The notes: generated by a model not told the origin, from the letters alone. DNA of 64,000 nt from Euryodendron excelsum (GCA_033060915.1 CM065387.1:34925001-34989000); one strand, 5' to 3'. Shown: positions 33,744 to 47,008, counted from the stretch's first letter. Program-made: numbers and translations.

Positions 33744-34600
33744 TCATAGCTATTAATCTCGCATAAGTCATTGCACCGTTTTTGTTATTGGGACAATATG
33801 TACAGGTATCGGACTGTACTAGCGCACCATATCAGATTTTTTTGCTATAAATGTTATGTATTTATGTAATATATATATATATATATATATGTGCATATAT
33901 TATAAATATATAAACTAAAATCTCATTATAGCAAAACATACACAAGTTATAAGTTGTTTAAAAAGTCTTCAAAACAATAAATCATAAGTTTCAAGTTTTT
34001 AAAAAGACTTAAAACATATACTTATTGTCTATTACATTCTAATAAAATGTCTAAGCATTCTGATGTAACAAATCACTACCAAAAGGTCCTAGCCATTGTT
34101 GTGTGTATATATATTCTAAATATAGAATTACTCATATTAAAAATTTAAAAGTCACCAAAATAAAATAACTAATATAAAATACAATGATAAATTAGAAATA
34201 GGGTAAAAAATCGAACAGTCCGGTACGTGTCAGTATGTCTGGTACAGTTTGGTGTAGATCGATATGTTAACCGGTACAATGTTTAAATCTCTTTGCACCG
34301 TATAAGTACTGGAGCGGTCGATGGCAAACCTAGAATTTTAGATGGGGGGCAACCAAGGTCAAAAAAAAAAATTTATTCAAATGAGTGTAAGTTAAAAGAA
34401 ATTTTTTATTTTTGTTGGGGGGGGGGGGGGGGGGGAGGGAGGCATTACACTATAGTATTTTATAAATATACAAAAATCAACGGAAGAATAAGACAATTTT
34501 AAAAATTTTGGGAGGGCCGCGGCCCCGCCCACCGTCTGCCACTAGGTGTGGTATGTACCGAGCCATACTGACAAGTGCGATGCGATATTAACAATTATGA
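33744..34600. mobile_element. Non-autonomous TIR transposon in the TATA region of TSPO copy 2
   Basis: An 857-base insertion. The 21-base ends are inverted copies with about 17 matches (left tcatagctattaatctcgca; the reverse complement of the right end reads tcataattgttaatatcgca). TAAAAA occurs on both sides (33738-33743 and 34601-34606), as expected for a target duplication within the TATA sequence. It contains an (AT)n run at about 33869-33889, and probably a second, nested short repeat at about 34310-34550 with a run of 19 G at 34417-34435. No transposase frame. Confidence 0.65.
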
Positions 34601-34671
34601 TAAAAAGCTTCTCCAAAATGCTCTCATCATCTCTTTTTCTCTCAAAAACCTCCTCTTTATAACATTCTTTC

Positions 34672-35235
34672 ATGGCTTCCGAAAACCTCCGACTTGAATC
34701 AAAGACGAACCCAATGTTGAGAGCGCCACTAATAACAAACTCAATAGCAGGTAAAGAAAAACGAGAGAGCTAGAGACCGGCCACGGCCATGGCACGACAG
34801 GGACTCTTGGTCGACTCATTCGTTAGGCCGGTTTGTCTGCCGACTTGGATGGTAGATGTTGGTATAATCCTCCGTATTTCAGAATGGGCCTTTGTGCTTG
34901 GCTTGTTTGGGCTGAAGAGGGTTTCTGTCAGAAGCCCACAATATTGGCTTTGTACGTACTTGGGTCTTACAGCTCTAAGTCTGGCGTGGGACCCCATTGT
35001 GATCGGCATGGGACAAAAACGGGTTGGGTTATTGGTCAGTGAGGCGAGGTTCAGGCCTCGAGTTGGGTTTTCCCGGATCTTCAAGAAGGTGAATTTGTTT
35101 GCTGGCGAAGTGGTCGCGGATAATTTACTATTGGCTTATTCTTTGGTCAGCACAAATCGTGACCCCATATACTGGTGCAGTGTCGCGTGTTCTCTCATAA
35201 GTAATCCTCTTAAACATTTTATTGTACTTAAATGA
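34672..35235 (+). pseudogene. TSPO: TSPO copy 2, pseudogene
   Basis: Starts at the family ATG with MASENLRLESK, but meets an in-frame TAG at 34771-34773 after 33 codons. Beyond it, MARQGLL is followed by loss of most of helix 1 and the loop before helix 2; helix 2 continues in another frame (GLCAWLVWAEEGF), and the original frame returns at LYLGLTALSLAWDPIVIGMG (helix 3) and KRVGLLV (helix 4). The C-terminal region is not conserved as protein. Together with the transposon in its promoter, this copy is almost surely non-functional. Confidence 0.88.
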
Positions 35236-37100
35236 TTTAATTTTAAATTAAGAAAAATTGTATTCTTACAGAAATTTTATGAAAAAATGCTCTACTAGAA
35301 TTATTGAGATGTCGTACTGGCATTTTTTAATTAAAAGTCAATTTAGTGGTATTTTTTTATAGGAAAAATTTATTCTACACAATTTTAACTAAAAGAACAA
35401 AAAAATTACACCAGAATGATGTGTCAAATGTATTTTGAAGTTTGAAACAGAACTATGCTTTGATTTGAAATGAAACAATGAAAAACAACCGCATCATTTT
35501 GCATGAGAGTTCTTTACAAAAATTATGTTTCTATAGAATTACTTTTTGTTTTAAAGTGATGAGTCACAATTTAGTTACATCATTTTGTATTTAATTCTAT
35601 ACTCTTTTGATCATATGACATTACCCTTAAATTAATGTGGGTGACTTGCATATATGAGTTTATGTAAGGATGGTTATGAAGGTTAGAAGTTTTGACAATT
35701 AAATTTCTCCTTGAAGCTCTTAGCTATAGATGAAACGAAAAAGAAAAAGGAAGAAATTAATAGTTGATGATACATTTTGAACAATCTAGAATGGGTTAAT
35801 TATAATTTCACATGTTTAGCCAGTGTGAATTGGTTATAATACATGGCTATAATTGTTTGACAGCTCAGTGCACGAGATTTCCGTAACTACAAGATCTGAA
35901 AAGAATCGAATGTATACAATATTATACTGTGCAAAAATATACAATCTTACTTTGTGCAAAGATATTGTTTTCATATTTGGTGACATGTATTTAAGTCGTG
36001 ATAAAGTTAACATACCTACAATCCTATTGCATCAAAGTACGACACACATCTGTTATTAATCCTATAACGTTCTTGATATCATATTTTAACTTTTAAGGAA
36101 TGAAACATATAAATATTGCTTCTAGTAGCAAACTGGAGGAATAGTATGGAGAATAGAAGTGACTCTTGATGGCCACTTCAATGATTGATTCTATGATGGG
36201 CCTTGGACAAGAATCCTGTCTTTGTATTCATTGGTAGATAATTATTGGATGATAAAGGATTTTGAACTCCAATATTATTTTTAATTATAGTTTGAGATTT
36301 CTAAACCTTGTTTGGAGTTTTTCTGAAAGTAACGGGTTAATTATGTTTTAATAATTTTGTGTTTAAATATTCTTGGATCATTTCGTGCTGGATATGAGTG
36401 TGCAACTTCCTATAAATAACATTGTTAATAATTTATAATTTTATTTGGTGTGAGATGTTTTGCAGAGTATCTTGTAATTCTTTAATCTTTATTTTACTGG
36501 ATTCGGCTACCCTTTAGATTTATATCCTCCATACTCTTTCGAGTAAGAAATCTCTAAGTGCCACATTAATTAGTAACAAATCTAAGGGCGGTAATTATTG
36601 ATACTAAAAATTCAAATTCCTTATTCATTTTAATCTCTAATTTTTTTTACCAAAAAAATAGATAGGTATTAGTTTTTTATAAGGTTGATGATTATAGGGG
36701 TTAGATTAATTTTTTATGCATGTGACACATTTAGAATGGTTATACAGAGGTGTGTCTGAAGGGGAGCTGAACCCTATTTCATTTGGATCTCCATGTAAGT
36801 CAGACTTATTGGGGAAAGAAGAAAGCCCACTCCTAAGAAAAACTTAGCCTATCTTTAATTGCATTCCATTGAAAACATAAAGAACAATCAAATTTAAAAA
36901 AGATTTAAAAAGACATCCTAGCCTCCAAAAAAAATTAGGAAGATATAGATTATGGTTCTTCATATAAAGTGAAGAAAATGCTAAAACCATTCAAGATGAA
37001 GGCTATCCTTTATAACCTGGCACTACTTTTTTTTTATTATTTTATATATAAATAAATATATATATTCGTTTTCTTCTCATTTTTGTAACGCAATCAAATA
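35236..37100. repeat. Downstream flank of TSPO copy 2
   Basis: Non-coding DNA matching the flanks of the other copies: 35240-36180 resembles 11760-12470 and 57600-58500, and 36430-37020 resembles 53290-53770 and 59260-59570 (shared ttttatttggtgtgagatgt, gtgccacattaatt, gaagaaaatgctaaa). No gene. Confidence 0.65.
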
Positions 37101-37526
37101 AAAAAAATAATGGCTTTCACTTTATTTTATTAACATATATTTTACTTTTCCTTTCTTTTCTTTTTCATCCTTACATTCAAAATCGAAATACAACATTAAC
37201 AAGAAAATATTTCAGTAACATGGCAAACACAAATTTAGCAAACATTTTATGTTAGCAGAAGGGAACTTTATAGGCTTTCTTTTCCCTTTTTTTTGGTTTG
37301 ATAAATCCAAGTTTACATGCTAGATGTAGGTATATGCCTATCGGTTCGTATATATGGACACTTACATACATCATTTTATTTTATTATATCTGGCAGATTA
37401 TGATCGGTCAAACATGATCCAACCACTGAACGAATACAGACCACTTCATGCAAACCTAGCTGTGTAGAAACCGTGCATGGTGGAATGTCTGTTTTGGTGT
37501 GTATGTGATTGTGAGCAGTGAGCATG

Positions 37527-37569
<43 letters not shown>

Positions 37570-38039
37570 TGTGAGATAAAAGAAAACACGGACCAATAGG
37601 GCAGACTATTTCGCTTTGTCCAAAAAATTAAACAATACAATATGAAAAATGTTATTCTTTCAAAAAAATTTGTGCAAAAAATCTCACCAGAATGATATAG
37701 TAGTGACTTTTTTAAATATGAGTCATCATGGTAGATGTTTTGTTTTAAAAATGAATGATTTTGATCCAAATAAATAATTCTAGTGATAAATTTTGTATCA
37801 ATTTTCTTGTTCAATGTAGTAATAATTACTGACCCTGGATTTTTTATTTTTGCTTTTGGTTTTTTTTTGGTTTTAGTATCGGAATGGACTCCAATTCAAA
37901 CTGAACATGAATATTGACAAAACATAGCTCAAATCTACTAAGTATTGCTCCTAGTTTTACTGAATAATTTCAGAAATTATTTCAAAGAATTTGTGATTAG
38001 TGCATTTATACATGAAGTCCTTATTTTTTCTTTTCACCT
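37101..38039. other. Gene-free stretch with a TC microsatellite
   Basis: AT-rich. A TC run of about 36 bases is at 37530-37565. Around 37650-37830 are the words 'accagaatgatat' and 'attctagtgataaattttg', which resemble the MITE-like block at 53937-54115. No gene was recognised. Confidence 0.4.
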
Positions 38040-39840
38040 TTGTCAAATCTACTAAGTATTATTACTCTCACATCTTCAATTTGCAGATGATTTTTTGTTG
38101 TTTTGTTCCGAAAACTTAGAGAAAGTTGTTTTGAGCTACTTTCTAGTTTTAAAATAAAATTTAAAAAATCCTTGGTTTGTGGTGTGGAGCCCTGGATGAG
38201 ATTTTCATGGTAAAAGTCCAAAAAATCTTCCAATGTAAAATTCATTCCCTACCAATGAAATACTTAGGCCTTTCTATTGGTGCAAATCCTAGAAACTCCA
38301 TCTGCTGGAATGAAGTGTTGAAGAATATCAAAGAGAGGACTGCTCCTTGGAAAAAGAGATTTTTGTCAATTGAAGAAAGACTAACTCTAATAAAATATAC
38401 CCTTGTCCATCCCCCTACCTATTATTTATCAATGTTTAGGGCTCCTTTAAAGGTTTTTAAAGAAATTGATAAACTGCAAAAAAGCTTCTTGTTGGAGTAT
38501 TAGAATGATAAAAAGGGGATGTATTGTGTAAAACGGAGCAAGATTACATCTAGTAAGCAGAAAGGGGGACTGGGTCTTGTCCTAATTAGAGTGATGAATA
38601 TGGCTTTACTAACAAAGTGGTGGTTGAAATTAGCTAAGGACAGAAATGCCCTATGGAGGAAGGTTGTATGTCAGAAATATGAATGGAAGGAATCAAGATG
38701 GCTATTTCTAGATGAAAATGAACAAAACTACTCAACCATGATGAATGATATTATGTTGTTCAATGAAGATCAAATAGGTTTAAAAAAAGTGCTTCAAGAT
38801 AATCTTAAAATCTCCATTGGAAATGGGTTATTAACTTCTTTCTGGGAGGAGCCTTGGGTGGGGGATTCTCTGCTTAAAACTAGATTTTCTAGGGCTTTTT
38901 CTTTGCCTAACCAGAAAGAGGCAAAGATTGCTGAATTTCAAAATGAATCAGGGGAGTGGATTTTCAGATTTCGAAGAAGAGAGTTTTTTTCTTGGGAAGA
39001 ATCTTGCTTGGAGGATCTAAAAAATATTGTCTGTAATATACCCATCAGAATAAACAATTACAACTCAATCCTTTGGTAAGGAAATAAAAACTTTGAATTC
39101 ACAACAAGCTTATTCTGCAAAGCAGTGGAAGCTAGTCTAAATCATGAAAATTTTGGAGCAGTATGGATTTGGAAATCATGGGCTACCTTAAAGGTTCAAA
39201 TTTTTTGTTGGTTGGCTCTCCAATGCAAAATCAAATCAAAGATTTTTCTGATGCAGAGAAAGATGTAAAAACTAGTTGAAAGTCCTCTTTGTGTTTTTTG
39301 TAATGAGGAAGTAGAGGACACAAATCACCTCCTACTTAAATGCAATACTTCATAGCTTATATGGAACAAAATCCTTGAATGGTGGGGAATTCAATGGGTT
39401 AGTCCTTTTGCTATACAGATCCATAGTGATTGGTGGTTTGATCAAAAGCATGGAAAGTTTGGTAAGCCAATTTGGGAAGCTCTGTTTATGGCTATTATAT
39501 GGAAGTTCTGGGAGGATATGGTTGAGGATATAAAGATTCAGGTCTTCTCTTGGGTTCAAGCCAAAACAAGAGATGGATTGTGCAACTGCTTCAATTTCTT
39601 CCATTATATTGGAGGGGTAAAATCTTTGGACTAATATGTCATAAGGCTATAGTTTTGTCTTAGTTGGGTGGGTTCTTTGCTTCGATTGGATGTGGTTGGT
39701 TAAAACCTATTCAACCATTGTCTTTGCTAGGAAGTTATGCTTTGTAAAGCCTCTTTGGCTTGTATTGCTCTTCCTCCTTTTCATTAATCAATAAATTTTC
39801 ATCTTTTGCTATTGAAAAAAAGAAAAGAAAAGAATATGTT
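38040..39840 (+). pseudogene. 5'-truncated L1-type LINE, reverse transcriptase end and zf-RVT domain
   Basis: The fragment starts within reverse transcriptase: the catalytic box reads QFADDFLLFC at about 38080-38110. The connected domain follows (MKYLGLSIGANPRN, APWKKRFLSIEERLTLIK, KGGLGL), then the zinc-binding zf-RVT region (FCWLALQCKIKSKIF, VFCNEEVEDTNHLLLKC at about 39295-39345). Several stops and frame changes are present (for example after 38500 and 39079). The end is an A-rich tail with gaaaaaaagaaaagaaaagaa at about 39817-39837. LINEs copy themselves by target-primed reverse transcription; this copy is dead. Confidence 0.85.
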
Positions 39841-40866
39841 ATATTCTAATGAGAATAGAAGAGTAGGTGAAGGCACAAGCAATAAAGTGTCTCAGACTTG
39901 GTGGAAGAAGCTATGGATATTGCAAGTTCCCTTAAAAGGTGAAGCTATTATTTTGGTGCCTTTGCTGAAATATTCTGCCTACTTTTGCTAATCTATCAAA
40001 AAGAAAGGAGTCTACTACGAATAGTTGTTGTCATTGTGGAGAAACAGAGCATATTTCTATACATTGCTGGTGGGCTATTGAAGTTTGGTATTTCGTACTA
40101 GACAGTGAAATGTTTTCTCCACGGCATGCAGGAAGCTTCAAGTGTTGGGCTAGGGAGGTAGCTCTAGATGTTCTTGGTATTGTCTTAAGCAGTTGACAGT
40201 TCTTGCTTGGGTGATTTGGAATGAATGTAACAGAGTAGTTCATGGAGGAAATGGAAGAGAACCTTTGGAATGTGTAGAATTTGCAGCTAGTTACTTGAAG
40301 GAGTATAAAGAAGGCATTTAACGTGCTCCACAACCGAAAGCCTAAAGCGTAGGAAGATGGTCCCCTCCTCTAAAAAATTCTTATAAGATCAATGTGGATG
40401 GGGCCATAAAATCTACTAAGGGATGCATTAGTACAGGGTTAATATTAGAGATGGTAATGAGCTTCCTATAGCCACTCTTGCACAGAACCTTACAAGTGTT
40501 TACTCCCCTATTATGGTAGAAGCATTTGCAGTGTTGAGAGGTCTTTATTTTGCTGCTGAAATTGGGCTGCATAAAATTGTTCTTGAAAGTGACTCATCCC
40601 ATGTGATGTCTGCTATTTCATCCACAAATGAGGAGCTATCTGAGATCAAAATTCTAACTAATGAGGTCAAGCTTGTGCTCAATAAATTTGTCTCTACTAG
40701 TGTTACTCATGTTTATAAGGATTGTAATTCTGTTGCTCATGTTTCTGCAAAACATGCTCTCAATGTTACTAATTTTGTAGCATGGATGGAGAATGTCCCT
40801 AAATGGGCTATGTTCCCCCTTACAGCTATTGCTATTGTTTCTTAATAAAATCTTTTATGTGTCTTC
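39841..40866 (+). pseudogene. Second LINE 3' fragment with RNase H domain
   Basis: It follows directly on the A-rich tail of the previous LINE, in the same orientation. A zf-RVT remnant (TWWKKLWILQVPLKGE) is followed by AWVIWNECNRVVHG and then a plant LINE-type RNase H (RVT_3): KINVDGAIKSTKGC, MVEAFAVLRGLYFA, LESDSSHVM, VYKDCNSVAHVSAKHAL. The last 110 residues (40513-40845) are open. The first part has several stops. The tail (cttaataaaatcttttatg) is cut by the LTR element that begins at 40867. Confidence 0.82.
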
Positions 40867-41853
40867 TGAAAAAACTTAACCTTGTCTATAGTTTTGCTAA
40901 AGTATGAATATTAATGCAACCCTAGAGTAGGTATGACTATGGTTATATGCAATCACAACATATGTCAATGATAAGTAAATAAACAAACCTATCACGCAAT
41001 TGACACACAATATTTTACAGTGGAAACCCAAACCGGAAAAAAACCACATGTTCACTTTGTTGGACAAAGATCATACACTAAAAACCAATGTCAAAAGGTT
41101 ATAAGATCACTTACAACCCAATGCCGAATCGACTCCTCGATGCTAGGTTGACTTGAACTTGCTCGACTCCTCGATATACCATTACCATGCTTGACCACTG
41201 TATAGATCCCTTTAGTATGGATTTCGCGTCTGAAACTCTTTCAAGACTTCAATCCTCTTCAATGATGTTGAAGACATTTTGTTGGTAAAAACCAATTGTG
41301 AGCATCAAAGATGTTTAAAGAACTTCTCTTTTGTATATTTTGAATAGTGATTGACATAATGAACTTAGGAAGGCGTACCTCAATATATAGGTAGATCAAA
41401 AAAGCTTTTGGTACGCTTTCTTAGGTCAAAAATCTTGTGCATCTCGAGGCCTCGAAGTCTTGTGAGGTCTTGCGAGATTTAATATACTAGAAAGGGTCTT
41501 CACTATTTCTTCTAGAAGGATGTCGCAAAGTCTCTAGAGATCCGTCAAAGTTCAGCTACATTAGACACTCTCTTTGTTTCTTCCTGCGAGGTCCATCAAC
41601 GTCTAGCGAAGTCCTACAAAGAACAACTAACAGAGACTCCTCTTTATTTCTTTCTCTGAGGTCTAGCGAGATCCATCGAGGTCCCAAGCAGAATAATCTT
41701 AATCACCTTATGTATTATCTAAGGTTCTCTTAGCACGAGCTCCAATGAATAGACATTAAGAGTATCTCAAATGCTTGTGATAGACTCCCCAATATCCTAA
41801 ATTACAAAAAGAAACATGGGTTATGAAATTTAGCCAATTACATGATCTTAAAA
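40867..41853 (-). repeat. 3' LTR of the gag-only element
   Basis: Shares with 45665-46619 the blocks tgtcaatgataagta, atatataggta, cgaggtc-type words and gaaatttagccaatta. Several indels separate the two copies. Confidence 0.65.
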
Positions 41854-43757
41854 TTTCTCCCTTTGGCAATTTCATAACCAAAAGCCTATACTAAAATGTG
41901 AATTACAAATAAGCTCATGGCTTTATAATGAGTTTCTTCAAAGCATAAGTATGTTGTCTATCATACATTAAGCATTCCAAACTATTGTACCTGCATAATA
42001 TAAACTAAACAAAGAACCCATCAAATGCAACCGTGCAAGAATGCATTGTTAGCTCACAATATATCTCCCTCTTTTTAGAATAAATTGTCAAAGTAAGCAA
42101 TAAAAGCAAGAGAGACACAAGATAACAATAAGCAAGTTTGATATGAAAGTAGGAATGAAGTATACTACACAAAAAGAACTATCTAGAAGCCTATAAGAGA
42201 ATCAAAACTCAACAAAAGTACTCATCAACATATCAAGACCAATAACCAAAAAGACATCTACAACTAGCCACATCAACAAATGCAAAACAAAACTAAAGGC
42301 TAGGTGGGGCAACCAACAACAATAATCCATGAGACCCTAGGAAATTCGTCTTACGTCGTTGTTGCAAGAGGAATTGAGAAGTGAAGAAATAAAGGCCTCA
42401 TGGGTTTTAAAACAAGGGAACCCCCAGATCTGATTTTCGCAGCCACGAGGTCTAGCTGGGTCTTGCGAAGTACCTCACGAGATATCAAAGCCTCGAAGTC
42501 TCGCGACGTCAGCAGAAAGGCTTAAAATAGCCAAAAAAACACTAGAAATTTTGAAAACAAGTGTTTTAGAATCAGCATACCTATCAATAAAGCACAAAAT
42601 ATACCCCATGAGACTCATATTGACTTTAACGTGAAAACATCAACATCAAATATGTTCAAAGATCACAAAAAAAATAAGAACAATTGGTCATAAGGTGATC
42701 AAAAGCATATCCATAACAATGTATAATTAATGCATTAACTTCATTGAAATCAATGATAATGTAGATCCTTGGCGGTAATCAAGAATAGCACATCATGCAG
42801 AAACACATGAAGAAACTCATGACCTAGAAGTCAAACCCATTTCATCCCATACTCAAAATTCAAGCACTCCCTCTCAATAATGGTAGCTATACTCACACTC
42901 ACTAGAAACCCTTTTTATCAAAGATACACGACTAACAAGAGAGGGAATCACATGAACGTGGTTAATCTAGTTATGAGAAGCTTCAAGTAGTTTCTACAAT
43001 GATATTTGCTTTAGAAATAACATAGAAAGTGGATTCTACATTCTAAGAGATCACATAAAGTAGGCATCAAATGAACATAAATCACAAGTATAACAAAGAT
43101 CATCAAAACTATTGACTCATTAGAATATAAGCAATGAAATACATAGGATTCAATCTTAAATAGGTCATCACATCAATCAACTCATGTAGAATTTTTTAAG
43201 CCAATGATTAGCACAACCAAACCAAGACACACAAAAATAAAATCTTTTTAAAATTTTTTCCAAACATTTTTTATATATAAAAAAAATCATAGCACTAGGA
43301 AACATGCTAGTCTATGTCACAAACAGCCTTTACTTAACAAGGCTTGCCCTTACAAATTTTGTAGGGGTTTACAAAGAATTTAAATTAGATTTTTTTTATC
43401 CAAATAACATTCATCTTAGGCTTGACAATGATCTCATACGTTTTGGGTGTAGTCCTAGGTTTTGCCTCAGCATTGTGGTTCCTCATTTTGTCATGATTTT
43501 TAGAAAATTTCCTTGCAAATTTATTCACATAATTAGTAAGGACTCTAATCTAATTTTTTAACCTTTCATAATGATTCATAGGTTGATGATGAGCATGAGA
43601 ATTAGGAACCCTATTCAATTTGTGACAATAAGGTCTAATGTGACTAAATGCACTCCAATGATGTCAAACAAGATTAAACTTTGGTGATTGTACAATCTTT
43701 AGAATATTTGGGCTTCACATGAGAAGTGGTGAACTTATAAAGCAAATGCTTAGTCTC

Positions 43758-45560
43758 CTAACTAGGGCAACGAGGCCAGATATGACCCTTAACACCACAA
43801 TGATGACAAGAAGGAACAAACCTAGTAAACTTGGTCTCAGCATTAGGCACAACACATGCATATGTTTTGGTGTTCTTTTTGGAAGTCACAAAGTTGGCCT
43901 TCAAATTAGGACAATGAGGCCTAATGTGCCATTTAACTCCACAATGGTGGCATGAGAAAACAACCTTAGCATGCTTAGACTCACATGGTATGGAAGACTT
44001 ACCTTGAGCCTTCATAGTATTAGGCTTACTTGCCGATTCAGAAGATGTAGTTGCCTTCTTTGTGTATCCAATTCTAGTCATGTCATAAGATATCCTTTGT
44101 GCATTTAAATTTAATCAATCTTTTGTGAACTTGCATCAAATTTCTTAAAAGACAGATAAGCATTAGCAAGTTCAATTTCAAGCTTTTTTACTTTTCTTCA
44201 AGTGCCTTTTTGAACTTCTCCTTGTCATGTGCATCTTTCTTAGGAAACTTAACTTTATCAAACAAAGTTAATCTGTGGGTCTTCAATTGATTAACTTCAG
44301 CTTGAGCATCAATGTTCTCCTTTTTCATAACTTCAACTTCATCCAATACCTTTTTTAATTTTGTTCCCAGTTTGACATTGACTTTTATCAGTTTGTAATA
44401 TTGTTGATAAAGTTGATCATAGACCAATTCGAGCTCACTCTTATCTTCATCATCAGATTCTCCTTTGTTTTCCTTAAGAGACCTCACAATACCATCTGAC
44501 TCATTGGACTTTGTAACTTCTTGGGGCTTAGATGAAGATTCAATTACCTCAGATACAGAGGCTGCAAAAGCTGTGAAGTTCTCAAAATCATCCTCTTTGC
44601 CAAACTCTTCTTTCTTTTCTGAATCACTTCATGTGACTGTCAAAACTTTGCTTCCTTTGTCCTTCTTCTTGTTAGGTAAATCTTTTGCAATGTGTCAATA
44701 GCCATGGCATTCAAAGCATTGTTTTTAATTGGACTTATCTGATGACTTTCTTGCAAACTTGATCTTATCAAAAGATTTTCCTTTAGTTTTATCAAAAGAA
44801 GGAGATTAACCTTATTGTCATTTATTAAAAAATTTATTGAACTATTTGACAAACAAGGCCAAAGACTTGGGACCCATTTCAGAGTCACTTTCATTAGCTT
44901 CATTCATGCTTTCCTTAATAAAATTTAAAGTAATACCTTTATTCCTTTTAGATTGGTGAAAATTAGCTTCAAAGGTTTGTAAAGAACCCACTAAGTCTTC
45001 TACTTTCATAGAGTCAAGATCCTTACTTTCTTCTATGGCCGTAACCTTGGCTTAAAATCTCTCCGATAAAGATCATAAAATTTTTCGAACAAGTTTAGAT
45101 GGAGAGATTTGTTCACATAGGTTGAAACTTGAATTGACGATATCATTGAGTTTAGAATAGAATTTATCAAAATTATCATTGTCTTCAATTCTCAAAGTTT
45201 CAAAAGCAGTAATAAATCACTGAAGTTTGGCTATCTTCACTGATGTAGTACCTTCATGAGTAATCTGTAAGATATCTCATGCCTTTTTAGCGATTTCACA
45301 GCTAGAGATTCGTCGAAACTCTTTTGATGTGACACCATTATGGATGGCATTCATGGCTTTACTGTTCTAACCACAATTTTTAATATCAGTTTTATCCCAT
45401 TGATCTGATGTTTTTAAAATCGTTATTTCACCAAATGCAACAGTTGGTGAAGTCCAGCCATTAACAATAACAAGCCAAACATGTTCATCGATTGACTTAA
45501 GAAAAACTCTCATCTTTGCTTTCTAGTAGGGGTAGTTAGTTCTATCAAACAAAGGAGATC
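43758..45560 (-). pseudogene. gag: Copia-type gag remnant
   Basis: From right to left: a UBN2-type Gag core (words FLKSIDEHVWLVI, NSKAMNAIHNGV, FRRISSCEIAKKAWDILQITHEGT, FDKFYSKLNDIVNSSF; about 45100-45510), a CCHC-like remnant near 44690-44730 (CFECHGY, a stop, then HIAKD), a coiled-coil segment at 44188-44487, and two further zinc knuckles, CHHCGVKWHIRPHC and CHHCGVKGHIWPRC, at 43758-43970. Many stops and frame changes occur between them. The set and order fit the Gag end of a Ty1/copia element. Confidence 0.75.
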
Positions 45561-45664
45561 TAACAGTAGAACTAAATTCCTTAGGCAAATCCATAGATTT
45601 AGGCTACCAGGATCTTACTCTTTTAAAAATCAAAATATTTTTTCGTGTCTTGCTTTGATACCAA

Positions 45665-46619
45665 TTAAAAAACCTAGTCTTCCCTATAGATACAATCCTA
45701 TAATAGTTATGACTATGACCATGTGCAAACATAATGTATGTCAATGATAAGTAATGAAACAAACTAATCACGCAATCGACACATGATATTTTGCTGTGGA
45801 AATTCAAATAGAAAAGAACCATATGTCCACTTCACCAGACAAAGATCATGTACTAAAAACCAATGTCCAACAGTTATAAAATCACTTACAACCCAATCCT
45901 CAGTCAGCTCCCCAATCACTAGGTTGACTTGAACTTGCTTGACTCCTCGATACACCGTTACTGTGCTTGACCACCGTACAGATCCCCTTAGTATTGATTT
46001 TGCATCTTGAACTCCTTCAAGACTTCAATCCTATTTAATGATGTTGAAGATGATTTGTTGCTAAGAATCAATCGTGAGTATCAAAGATATTTAGAGAACT
46101 TCTCTTTTGTGTATTTTTAATAGTGGCTGACATAATGAACTTAGGAATGCATATCTCAATATATAGGTAGGTCATAAAAGCTTTTGGCGCGCTTCCCTAG
46201 GTCAAAAATCTTGCACATCTCGAGGTCATGAGGTCTTGCACGATTTAATATGCCAGAAAGGTTCTTCACTATTTCTTCGAGCGAGATATTGCAAAGTGTT
46301 GCGAGTTCTATCGAAGTTCAACTAGAATAGACACCCTCTGTATTTCTTCTTGTAAGGTCCATCGATGTCCAACGAAGTCTTACGAAGAACAACTGAGAGA
46401 GACTCCTCTCTGTTTCTTCTTTCGGGGTCTAGAGAGGTCCATCGAGGTCCCTCAAAGTACAATCTCAATCACCTTATGTATCATCCAAGACTCTTTTAGC
46501 ACGAGCTCAAATGAATAAATATTAAGACCATGTCAAATGTTTGTGATAGACTCCCCAACATCCTAAATTACAAAGAGGAATAAGGGTAACGAAATTTAGC
46601 CAATTATATGATCTTATGT
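45665..46619 (-). repeat. 5' LTR of the gag-only element
   Basis: See 40867-41853. This copy follows the tRNA-Met-type primer site and is bordered on the right by tattttatc and a run of A (46627-46640), which may be the displaced A tail of the LINE at 39841-40866. Confidence 0.65.
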
Positions 46620-46640
46620 ATTTTATCAAAAAAAAAAAAA

Positions 46641-46972
46641 ACTTTGTGATTTTTCTGTTCCATCATCACTGAGTCTCTGTATTAAATAAAAATATTCAAT
46701 GGTAAGATAGTACTAATTACTGCACTCATTATAATGTGGTACACATTAAATATATAGAATGTAAATATCATTAGTGTAGTAGTACCCTAAAAACATTACA
46801 TCCACTAAGATTTAGTCATTATAGTGTGAGACTTACCTAATATATGAAAGGTAAATATCATTTTATAGAAGTAGTAGCCTGAAAACACGAGTACTGCCTA
46901 CATATTGAATTTTTTTCACTAGATTAATGACATTTCCTAAGCCACAGTTTTTTATTCATATCTTGCATCTCT

Positions 46973-47008
<36 letters not shown>

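Larger units (their letters stand above)
40867..46619 (-). mobile_element. Decayed copia-like LTR element with gag remnants only
   Basis: Two related LTR-sized blocks (about 40867-41853 and 45665-46619) enclose 3.8 kb. On the minus strand, next to the right block, a tRNA-Met-type primer site can be read (ttggtatcaaagc, about 45652-45664), and next to the left block a purine tract (gccaaagggagaaa, about 41857-41876), so the element reads on the minus strand. Only gag-type sequence was found; no integrase or reverse transcriptase was seen. It is therefore a non-autonomous or internally deleted copy. Exact LTR ends and target duplication are not clear. Confidence 0.7.
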
